Origin: Microbotryum silenes-acaulis
Taxonomy: Eukaryota; Basidiomycota; Microbotryomycetes; Microbotryales; Microbotryaceae
Direction of reading: 5' to 3'
Length of the DNA stretch: 64,000 nucleotides
NCBI GenBank assembly: GCA_003665825.1
Contig: QPFY01000014.1
Span: 744,001-808,000 of the forward strand
Every line of letters begins with the position of its first letter. Position 1 is the first letter of the stretch. Positions 55,565-64,000 of this stretch are shown here, piece by piece. A model generated the notes under the pieces. That model worked only from the letters and a program-made list of their open reading frames with translations, did no database searches and was not told the DNA's origin. The translations under genes were made by a program, and so were the position numbers.

Positions 55565-58111
55565 ATGTTTGTGAAGAGCAAAGAGGAGAGCGCACGGGAC
55601 CGAGACTCGTCGAGTACCCTCTCCGACTCTTCTTCCACGCCTGCCAAGACACCAACCACGACCACGCACCACGGCGTTCGCACTGGCCATGACGTAACTT
55701 CGCAAGACGCTCACAAAGGCCGTGTCGTCATACCTCGCAAGTCCCGAGGAGTCGTCAAGATGGAACACTTGGCGAGGAGAATCAACACAAAGTATTTAGT
55801 GTTCCTCTATGGGGGTTTCGCGTTGTTGGCTTATGTGATGAGTTTGGGTGAGTCGGCCCGCCCGGGCCACCGCCCTGCCTTTAGGGGCGTTTTGAGGCTT
55901 ATTCGCGAAGAGTGGAAATGAGGTCGCTCGGTCGTGTGGTAGCTCTGGTGCAAAAGGTGACAAAGTGTCACTAACTTGTTGAGTGTCGTCGAATTGTGAT
56001 TTGACAGACCAATAGTGAGTGTGGAGCATCGCTTGATTGCCCAACAACGCAATTTTCGCACTCGAGGGCTGACCTTTCACCTCCCATACTTTGCCGACCT
56101 CGCTCCCTCTCGCAGCACCAACGGAGCCTACCTTACGCAAGCTACTTCGACCTCTTTCGACGCCCACTCGACCCTGGCGACCATCTCGGCCATTCAAGCC
56201 GTCTTCCAAGCCGTGTCGCAGCCGCCGATCGCCAAGATTGCCGATGTCGCGGGTCGTGTAGAGGCATATGTGCGTTGTAGCGAATATCAAGCATCATACA
56301 CCCCGATTTTGAATCACTGATTGTCCTTCTTCATCCATGTCAGCTCTTGTGTGTGCTCTTATATGCTGTCGGTCAGTCGTTTCCGACCTCTTCGAAGCAT
56401 GAAGGAATATTCTGACACTTTGCGCATTTCGTTCGAGCAGGGTATGCCATTGTCGCAGCGGCCCCGTCAGTGTATGTCTACGCCGTCGGAAACTCGATCC
56501 ACATTCTCGGAATCACCGGTAAGTCGAACGCATCGGAGTTGAACGGGCTCAACGCTGATCGAAGCCCCTGCCCGGCTCTTCGTACGACCCGGCAGGCCTA
56601 TTCCTCTTGCAAGCCATCATCATCGCCGACATCTCTTCAACTCGCAACCGCGTCTTTTGGTCCATCTTCCCTTCCTTACCCGGAGTCATCAACGTCTGGG
56701 TCTCGGGTGATATCTCCGGATCAGTGCTCTCCCACACCTCGTGGAGATGGGGGATTGGAATGTTTTGCATTTTGATCCCCGTCATGGCCTTGCCGATCAT
56801 CTTGACCCTCGGGATCGGGATGAGGAAGCATCGCCAACCTTCGATCGACGAGAGTGAAGTCGCTAGGGAGGAGAGTGAGGAGCGGGAACGACGCGCTCTG
56901 GCGGAGAATAGGGGTTGGTGGAACAAAACGGTTGGGGTGTTTTGGAGCTTGGACTTGATTGGGTTGTTGTTGCTCGTCGCTGGAGCGGGAATGGTCTTGG
57001 TGACGGTTACGATTGCGAACGGGTTGGGCTCCAACTGGAGTGATGGTGAGTGAATTGGCTCAGATGTACAGGTTCACAGCGTGATTGAGCTGATCCGTAC
57101 CTTTGGCGCTAAACTCTCCACAGCTCACTGCATCGCGCTTTTGGTCGTCGGCGGTCTTTGCTGCATTGCCTTTGTCCTTTACGAGCGCTACTTTGCTCGA
57201 CACCCCCTGATCCCCTTTTCTCTTCTTTCGAACCGAACCGTCATCGCTGCTCTCGTCATCGCCCTCTTCCATCCCATGGCTTCGGGAGCGGTCCAGTCAT
57301 ATTTCTACACCTTCCTCTACGTCGCCGCCAATCAATCCATCCAATCCGCGACGCGCATCTCCTCCATTTCGTCCTTTTCCGGAACGCTCTGCGCCGTCGT
57401 CGTCGGTGTGTTGGTGCGCTATACCCGTCACCTCAAGTACTTTATCGTCTTTGGTGCGGCCGTCGATGTGCTTTCGTACGGTCTCATGGTCCGCTTGCGT
57501 CAATCGACGAATTCTCAAGCCGAATTGGCGATCGTACAAGTCATTCGTGGGTTCGGGGAAGGATGCATTGGGTTCCCTGTTCAGGCGGCGATTCAAATGA
57601 CGGCGAAGCATGAACATGTTGCGGCGATCACGGCGGGCTATTTGACCATTTACTATCTCTCGGGTGGTGTGGGCGCAGCGATTGGTGGAGGTCAGTTTTT
57701 CGGTTAGGGCCTCTGGGAGAATCTTTGTTCCTTCGCTCCTCCTCCGATCTGACTTTTTTTTTGCCCAACATACCACTAAAAGGGATTTGGACCAACCTCC
57801 TCCCCGCTAAACTCCAAGCATCCCTTCCCGCCGACCTCGCCGCCGAAGCGTACGAAGATCCCATCAGTTTCATCGGCACCTACCCCGTCGGTACACCTCA
57901 ACGCACGGCGCTTGCCAGAGGTCAGGACGAGACACAACGGATCATCGTCATCGTAGGGTGCTGTTTGGCTGCTGTCGGGTTGGTCGCGTCGTGGTTCTTG
58001 GAGAATAAGAGGTTGGGGGATGAGAGGGATCTGGTGGAGGGCGATCAGAGGGAGGGGCCCGGAGGAAGGATTGAGGAGGTTTTGAAGAAGGATGAGAAGA
58101 GGAGTGATTGA
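55565..58111 (+). CDS. Siderophore-iron transporter, MFS (SIT/ARN family)
   Basis: Imports ferric siderophores by proton symport. Exons 55565-55847, 56008-56014, 56116-56269, 56344-56371, 56441-56518, 56596-57045, 57124-57690 and 57783-58111 give 631 residues. A charged Ser/Thr-rich N-terminal tail precedes about 14 hydrophobic segments. Family marks: YVMSLDQYTNGAYLTQATS, GNSIHILGITGLFLLQAIII, HTSWRWGIGMFCILIP, QSYFYTFLYVAANQS, QVIRGFGEGCIGFPVQAAIQ, GGIWTNLLPAKLQ and YPVGTPQRTALARGQDETQR. The second exon is 7 bases and the fourth 28; both are needed to keep frame and the first helix. It lies 535 bases before NBP35 on the same strand. Substrate specificity cannot be read from the sequence. Confidence 0.9.
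56008..56014 (+). other. 7-nt microexon of the siderophore transporter
   Basis: ACCAATA between a TTGACAG acceptor and a GTGAGT donor. Joined to G before and C after, it encodes Asp-Gln-Tyr at the end of helix 1, where homologues have the LD-x-x-T motif. Skipping it breaks the frame. Confidence 0.72.
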
Positions 58112-58645
58112 AGGGTTCGGGCTTGGGCTGATGCTTCAATTTATCGTGGTGGTTTAGCGTTCTAATTACTGCAAGATCACTCTGCGAGAATGCACGCCTG
58201 TTTGAGAGCGAGCCTCCCGCTTCCGGGGATCGGGATACGCAGCTGCCGCTTTGGTTTCCAGAGTCCGAGTTTAGTCCGAGAAAAGGTCCGTGCGCACGCC
58301 ACCGGCGCGATCAACGAGAATCGCCACCGACTTCGCAGCTCTTTTCGCTTCCTTACAACATCGTCTTCGAACAGCGCCTTCAGCATTCATCTACCTGAAC
58401 CGACAATTGCCACACATAGGATCATCTACTTGAACACTGCACCGGCACTATCGCTCTGCAGGCCTCATCGAGCCCGTTCCGGTCAGCTGAGTCAGCATAC
58501 ATCCAGCTCGAAACGAGCGCCCGTTCTACGTCGTACACGCCACAGAGGGATCCAAAGAGTGAGTCAAGGTGACAAGGGACTCGGTAGTATCTGCAGACGC
58601 TGATTACCGAGCTCTACGCTGTCTGTGACAGTGACCGAAGTGGTG
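58112..58645. other. Intergenic region between transporter and NBP35
   Basis: 534 bases with no recognised gene and no further GATA iron site seen. Probably the NBP35 promoter. Confidence 0.5.
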
Positions 58646-59909
58646 ATGATGCCGCCTGCACCCCCACTGCCGCCCGTCGCGAGCTTGCTACCCTCCAACA
58701 TCCCAGAGTGAGTCCTGCACAGGTTGGAACTCCCTTTGCAAGTCATCGAACTGACCAGTGCCTATCGCATGTTGCTTACAGAGATGCGCCGGAGCACTGT
58801 CCCGTAAGCCGACACCCGCTCGCGAAACGAGCCCGTCGCTGCCCTTGTGAACCGTGTACTGAACGCGGCTCCTTCTTACTCCTTCTCCTTCTCATCAAAC
58901 AGGGAACCGAATCCGAACTAGCAGGTAAAGCCTCCGCATGCGACGGATGCGCAAACCAAGAACTGTGCGCGACTGCACCGAAAGGACCGGATCCGGACAT
59001 CGCCGCGGTGAGGGCACGGATGGCGCAGGTGAAGCACAAGATCTTGGTCCTTTCGGGCAAAGGTGGGGTGGGGAAGAGTACGGTGTCGGGTATGTTGGGG
59101 TGGGCTTTTTCGAGGGATGAGGAGACACAGGTCAGTTGCGATGTTTGGGATTGGCCGAGAAGGGGGGGATTCGGTCAGGCTGCTGACTTTGTTGCACATC
59201 TTGGTGAACGTTTCAGACGGGTCTGATGGACATCGACATCTGTGGACCGTCCTTGCCATTGATGTTTGGTCTCTCTGGACAAAAGCTACATTCGACCTCG
59301 TCCGGGATTCTCCCCCTCCCCGTCTCGGAGAACCTCTCCGTCATCTCGATCGGATTCCTCCTCCCTTCCTCTTCCAGCGCCGTCATCTGGCGAGGTCCTA
59401 AAAAGAACGGCATCATCAAGCAATTCCTCAAAGACGTCGACTGGGGGAGGCTTGACTACCTCGTCGTCGACACACCGCCAGGAACTTCGGACGAACACCT
59501 TTCCCTCGTCGGGTACCTCTCGGAATCAGGCATTGACGGCGCCGTCGTCGTCACCACACCTCAGGAAGTCGCTCTCCAAGACGTGCGCAAGGAACTCGAC
59601 TTTTGTCGCAAACTAAACGTACCCGTCCTCGGCGTCATTGAAAACATGTCCGGATTCGTATGTCCCGCGTGTGGAGGCGAGTCGGACATCTTCATTCCCT
59701 CGACTGGAGGAGCCGAGGCGTTGGCCAATGAATGGGGGATCGAGTTGTTGGGCAAGATTCCGCTTGATCCGAGGATTGGAAAGAGTTGTGATTTCGGGAT
59801 GTCGTTTTTGGACGAGTATCCCGAGAGTCCGGCAAGTGTCGCTTATGGGAGTGTTGTGGATCGGATCAAGGAGAAGTTGAAGGAGGGGAAGCAGGTGACA
59901 GCGGTGTAG
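58646..59909 (+). CDS. NBP35: Cytosolic Fe-S cluster assembly ATPase Nbp35
   Basis: Scaffold P-loop ATPase of the cytosolic iron-sulfur assembly (CIA) pathway, acting with Cfd1. Exons 58646-58707, 58782-58803, 58903-59130 and 59217-59909 give 334 residues. The N-terminal ferredoxin-like Cys set is complete ([16 protein letters not shown]), which marks Nbp35 rather than Cfd1. The deviant Walker A is [11 protein letters not shown]. Then follow [30 protein letters not shown] and the bridging-cluster motif [12 protein letters not shown] (CxxC). The second exon is only 22 bases and carries the first Cys. Two tandem ATGs open the gene; the first is used here. Confidence 0.95.
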
Positions 59910-60014
59910 AAGGATCGCATTTGCATTGCAGGACCATTTCGCACTATCCTGGTAGTCCATCGCCCAAACAAGATCTTGCCAACTGTTTTCTTATCTTCCG
60001 GCCAGCACGTCATA

Positions 60015-61301
60015 TCAGAAATCCTCAGTAGGGGTACGTCTGGGAGATTCGAACAACCGCGCCGACAACGCCGCCATCACATCCATCGCTTCGAGCGCTC
60101 CAATCTCCAAGCGATCTCCTTGAGCGATGAACCCTTTGACTTCGTCAAACATCGGCGAACACCAATTCTTCACACAGTACCCAACGCAGAGCTGACGAAT
60201 CGCGGCGAAATCGCGGGAAAGGGTCGAGAACAGCGCAGTTACGGCGTTCGCTGGTGTGAGAGAAACGTGCAAGGCGTCCAAAGCGAGTGCACTCAGGTCG
60301 TCCAAGCAAAGTTGATCGGCGAGGCGATAGATCGCTTCGGCGGTGGAGAGCGTCCTGAAGGGGCCTTCGACGCTGAAATTGATGAGGTTGGTCGAGAGCC
60401 AAGTCAGAGCGGTGGCGTAGGTCTCGAAGGTGTCGGGATCGTCTTCGTCGATGTGTAGGGTGTGCCATTCCTCTTTACATGGCGTCGAGCCTGTGTGTTC
60501 GTGATCGTGTTCGTTGCATTCGGAGCTGATTATCTTTTGCGACTCGATGAAGCCAGAGGTGAGCACGTCTTGGTAGTATGACGAGCGCGAGCACAGAGTC
60601 TTCGAGTTGGCGAAGAGCGTCCGACCGGAGGGACTGAACACGAAACGCACGTCGTGTGCGTGCTGACGAAGACGGGTTTCTGCTTGAAGAACGATCATCA
60701 GCATGAGCATCACTATCAATATTGAGGGTGGATTACCTCTGTATTGCTTTTGGAGACTGTCGATCTTCTCGGACATCACCCGATGCTCCTCCATGCACCG
60801 ATCGGTGGCGTTGTGACTGGCCCTTTCGTCCTCTCCGATCTGAAGAGTCACACTCAACTCGAGCTTGGACGCCTCAGATTTTTGAAAGTTGTCGAACATC
60901 TCTTTAAAATCTACTTTGCAGCGCTTGATACCCCAATCACTGATATTTGGCTTCTCGCGGACCCACGAGCCATAGCCGCGAGCGATAGGTCTCGAAAGTT
61001 CGAACTTGTGCTGCGGCGCTTGGGCTGGCGCCGTTTGCTCGATCGAGATCGTCGCGTACCCCTTGCCTGAGTCGGGTAGAGCGGAGCAACATGAGGCCAT
61101 CGATTCAATGTTTTTATGGAGGTATCCCTCTTCGAAGAGAATGAATCTGGGTGGAGTAGGGTTCCATTCGAGTCGCCACTGCGTGAGACGTTGGGCATGG
61201 CGCGGACCTTGAGCGAGCTCGAAGCGCGTCGTGATAGGGGTTGAGGTGTTGGATTTGTCCAAGATGAGAGTAAAAGTGTAGCTGACACTCGTGTGTAACA
61301 T
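60015..61301 (-). CDS. BTB/POZ-domain protein
   Basis: Two exons (61301-60737, 60679-60015) give 409 residues. The 57-base intron is divisible by three and has no stop in frame, so a single-exon reading is possible. Removal joins QYRE to TRLRQHAHDVRF, as in the neighbour gene. The first half is a beta-rich domain (SYTFTLILDKSN, QWRLEWNPTPPRF) of unknown class. The BTB fold follows: AHDVRFVFSPSGRTLFANS, SYYQDVLTSGFIESQ, TALTWLSTNLINF and AIYRLADQLCLDDLSALALD. BTB proteins are often Cullin-3 adaptors, but no partner domain is visible. Fungal families of this type expand in tandem, and a relative lies upstream. Confidence 0.75.
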   Translation of the reverse strand: MLHTSVSYTFTLILDKSNTSTPITTRFELAQGPRHAQRLTQWRLEWNPTPPRFILFEEGYLHKNIESMASCCSALPDSGKGYATISIEQTAPAQAPQHKFELSRPIARGYGSWVREKPNISDWGIKRCKVDFKEMFDNFQKSEASKLELSVTLQIGEDERASHNATDRCMEEHRVMSEKIDSLQKQYRGNPPSILIVMLMLMIVLQAETRLRQHAHDVRFVFSPSGRTLFANSKTLCSRSSYYQDVLTSGFIESQKIISSECNEHDHEHTGSTPCKEEWHTLHIDEDDPDTFETYATALTWLSTNLINFSVEGPFRTLSTAEAIYRLADQLCLDDLSALALDALHVSLTPANAVTALFSTLSRDFAAIRQLCVGYCVKNWCSPMFDEVKGFIAQGDRLEIGALEAMDVMAALSARLFESPRRTPTEDF

Positions 61302-61892
61302 TACGATAGAGTGCTTTGGGGATGATGGGAGAAGGTGAGAGAAACCTGAAAACGATGATGCTGAGATGACTAGTTCGTCACATTCGAAAAGCGGAAAAGC
61401 GGCCAGCCTCTTCTGGAACCTCGGCCGAGCACACCTCTGGGAGGTGTGATGGCGCGCGCGTTGGAACTAGATGAGCACCACCAGTTGGGTGGGTGAATGA
61501 CTGTGCAAATTGGCTGAATTTCGTAAAAAGAAGTAGTCTCAACGCATTCAAATCTGAAAGGGGTTCAGCTCTTTCCGGCATCGCGAATGTGAGCTGGAGT
61601 CCGAGGAGGCGAAACATATCGAGGGGCTGCCACCGCCACTGTGACGGTGGCTGGACGCGCGCCGCGACGCGTGTGACGATGCCTCCGGGCGTCGGCGCAC
61701 CCGAACCCCGGCCGGCGTGCTCTTACTAGTCGCGTGTGCGTGATGCTCAAATCAAGTCATAGGGGATCAAGACGTTTGCAGACCTCCCCGAACGTACATT
61801 GAACCTTGATATTTTTCCTCTACCTGGATGCAAATGCTGCCCAATTTCGTTTGCGAAACTTGAAAATCGATGGCCCCTCAGCTCAGACTGCT
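61302..61892. promoter_or_regulatory. Upstream region of the BTB gene
   Basis: No gene recognised; includes a GC-rich part at 61630-61720. Probably the promoter of the intact BTB gene and the end of its broken neighbour. Confidence 0.45.
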
Positions 61893-62767
61893 TCATCCCG
61901 AGTTCTTGCCCATCACTCGAATGAACAGGCGAGACAACAAACGGGCTCCTTCGGCCGCCCCAATCGCCAGCTGGTCTTGCTCGATCAAAGAGCGTATGTG
62001 TTCCATCTCGGGCGCTTTGTCCACCTCGGACCAATGCGTAGCGCAATAAGATATTGGGCGTTTTCATAGAGAATCCGATTCGAAGGGCGAAAGATGAAGC
62101 GAAGATCGTGGGGGTGTCGTTTGAGCCGAGTATCTGCAACGTGTGAGCGAATAAGGGCCGACAAAATTGACGCGGTGAGAGTTTTGGTGTATGCTTCGCG
62201 CGATTCTTGCAACTTACCCGCAAGCTCAGCTTTGGTCTGCCGGGACGCAATGACACACCGTTCGTAGTCTTGCAGTCGCTCGCCAATACAGGTCGGGGAG
62301 AATTTGGACATTGCATGGTAGACACTGATCACCATGAGGAGGTTGAGAGTCTGTCCTGGGGTGTCTTCCAAGATTTGGATCAGGTGGGAAGCTTTCACTG
62401 TCCACTTGTGCTGGTATGGAGTCCCTGCCTCATAATCGAGACTGGTCTTCCATGAGATGTGTGGTGGCCGGTATGAACCGTGCTCGCCGGCGCGGGCCAA
62501 CGATGTGACTTCGAAACCGAGTATCGCATCCGGCCCCGGCAACAGAGAGCGAAGTTTTGAAGAAGAGTAACCCGTGTAAGATGGTTCATCGATGATGGAG
62601 AACTGCCCGTAACCTGGAACCCAATCAATGGTGATGGTTGAGGTGTACTCGTAGCTACCGTAGACACGGTTGACGAGCTGGAACGGCGGGTAAGAGTGGC
62701 GCTGCGCAATGTTGGTCGTGTTCAGGGTCAACTCAACGCTGTGGGTAGCCACCGGCCGAGAAAACAT
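61893..62767 (-). pseudogene. BTB/POZ paralogue broken by an internal deletion
   Basis: Exons 62767-62218 and 62133 onward encode the same domain order as the intact neighbour: a beta-rich N-half (VELTLNTTNI, STITIDWVPGYGQF), then TRLKRHPHDLRFIFRPSNRI and YENAQYLIAL. Here the BTB fold stops. The frame reads into PRWTKRPRWNTYAL and a TGA at 61985. In the next frame the C-terminus of the family resumes (EVDKAPEMEHIRSLIEQDQL, GARLLSRLF) and ends at 61893. About 110 to 120 codons are therefore missing at about 62025, in a number of bases not divisible by three. The truncated frame could still make a protein without a BTB core. Confidence 0.75.
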
Positions 62768-64000
62768 GAGGTCGGACCCAAACACCGATCAGCGATCAGT
62801 GTGATGGATGAAGAGAAAAGGTGAAGTTGGCGGAGTGGGACAGAGGCAGCAAACTTAAGCGCGCGGCAATGCGAAATGCCGCGAGGTGCGACGCGCTAAA
62901 GAGGAGCCCAAACATGTCAGCCTATTTCGTTTTGTCATCCACCTGGCTCCTTTTCTTTGCTTTACCGGTAAGTTCACGGTATCGCGGAATAGGAGATTGG
63001 AAGCGGACGAATGATGGCCCGATTACATTCGTAACAAGGTTCTCACGCTACATGCTTGTCCGCACATTACTGTCGAAATCGGGGTTGCATCATGGTCTTC
63101 TGAGTCAACGGCGGTTAGGCTCGCTGACGCGCCGGGCCTCGTCACACCGAGTCGTGAGTCCGACCTGATTCAGAGTCGACTAGACTCACATATGCGACGA
63201 TTGAGTCATTCTTCAGCTCTGATCATGTGTCGGTTCATATTGGCAATAGATAGGTTGGAGTTTTAAGCGGATCAGATCCGTGTTCGGTGCTCAGCAGGGA
63301 AGCTGCTTCCCCTCTAGAGTAGAAAAAGTTTCATCGTCCCTCTTCTGAAAGACGAAGGCTACCCGAAATAACTTTTACTTGCAATGTCACAAGGTCCTAG
63401 GGAGCGTGAGTCGGTCCTGCTTGGAGTGCCGATAAGTGGTGCTGTGGTGTGGACAGCAATCGCGTGCCTCGGGGTATTTGTTGGTTCGATTGCTTTCTGA
63501 ACGAGGCACAGGCGAAGTCTCCAAGTGAGGCGATGCAAGTCGATTCGAGATACGATACGCCGTAAATGAATTGTGGTGCATCTCCTAACCTTTCTGCGCC
63601 TATTGGAGTGGTACAGCCGTTCAAGCCGGAGCGCGAAACGAGGCAGACGTCGAGGATGGTGTTTTGCTGCGTTTGGGTTCCGCAGTCGTGTGCTTGCTGT
63701 TTCCTTTCCCGCTTATTCACACACTCCTAGGATAACTACCAGATCGCGACGCTCCATCTGCCCAAACTTGACCCCCATTATCAAATTCAACCAGTCCAGG
63801 ATCGATTTCAAATTTAAACAGTCCAGTATCGATTATCATTGACCAGTCCAGGGTACGTTTCCCACGAGGAGTTGGCAGAGACGAGCCACTCCAACTTGAG
63901 TTCGGCGTCATTGTGCTTCTCAGGGGACTGCAGCAACCCATCAACGACCAAGACAGGAAGCGCGCAGGCGCCGCCGGTAGTTGGCGTATACGCGATTCAG
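62768..64000. other. Right-edge stretch, possible third BTB-family fragment
   Basis: Mostly unrecognised. On the minus strand near 63840-63915 the frame reads AELKLEWLVSANSSWETYPG, similar in pattern to the N-terminal domains of the two BTB genes (QWRLEWNPTPPRF, TITIDWVPGYGQF). Two short direct repeats (cagtccagkatcgattt) lie at 63793-63830. A gene starting beyond the window is possible. Confidence 0.3.

Noticed and set aside
60040..60070. tRNA-like B box (gggagattcgaac on the plus strand)
   Set aside because: It is the C-terminal coding end of the BTB gene, and no A box or cloverleaf fits.
1..64000. CRISPR arrays, bacterial operons, ribosome binding sites
   Set aside because: The sequence is eukaryotic with spliceosomal introns. 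No spaced direct repeats of CRISPR type were seen.

Overview
The window is nuclear DNA of a filamentous or yeast-like fungus, almost certainly a basidiomycete. The signs are GC-rich coding sequence, many short introns of about 55 to 230 bases with GTRNGT donors, a fungal-specific FunK1 kinase family, and Helitron and Copia relics. The mix would suit Pucciniomycotina (Microbotryomycetes-like), but this is inferred from general appearance, not from a marker gene. All gene models were spliced by hand. Exon phases close for every model except the 5' end of the first gene and the start codon of the third FunK1 gene.

Region 1 (1-28.9 kb) is conserved euchromatin. In order it holds: an RNF216-type RBR ubiquitin ligase (+), a REG1-type PP1 regulator (-), MAK16 (-), a ten-exon Zn2Cys6 transcription factor (-), COX9 (+), the ankyrin/methyltransferase RMT2 (-), the splicing factor PRP4 (+), NAD(P)H-hydrate dehydratase (-), HUA1 (+), and a TOPORS-like RING ligase (-). 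Several genes need exons of 6 to 17 bases to restore conserved motifs, and two introns have GC donors.

Region 2 (about 29-54 kb) is a repeat-rich island. A 3,101-bp segment carrying an intact FunK1 kinase gene is present twice (30400-33500 and 50041-53141), same orientation, with no indels. The only 15 substitutions I found fall inside 236 bp. A third, diverged FunK1 gene lies at 45.6-47.7 kb, and pieces of it are scattered as an inverted repeat at 29.1-30.1 kb. Between the copies lie a decayed Helitron (38.9-41.5 kb), a Copia reverse-transcriptase fragment (34.2-35.2 kb), an inverted dispersed repeat, a small TIR element and several broken coding stretches. A roughly 100-bp piece of Helitron replicase sits directly behind both FunK1 stop codons, and a Helitron-like terminal palindrome sits at the edge of one copy. 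The best candidate for something new here is therefore a FunK1 kinase gene moved by Helitrons.

Region 3 (54.1-62.8 kb) returns to ordinary genes: PDCD5 (+), a siderophore-iron transporter (+) with an upstream GATA-type iron site, the Fe-S scaffold NBP35 (+), and two tandem BTB/POZ genes (-), the second broken by an internal deletion. Iron uptake followed by cytosolic Fe-S assembly is a suggestive neighbourhood. The last 1.2 kb holds little beyond a possible third paralogue fragment.
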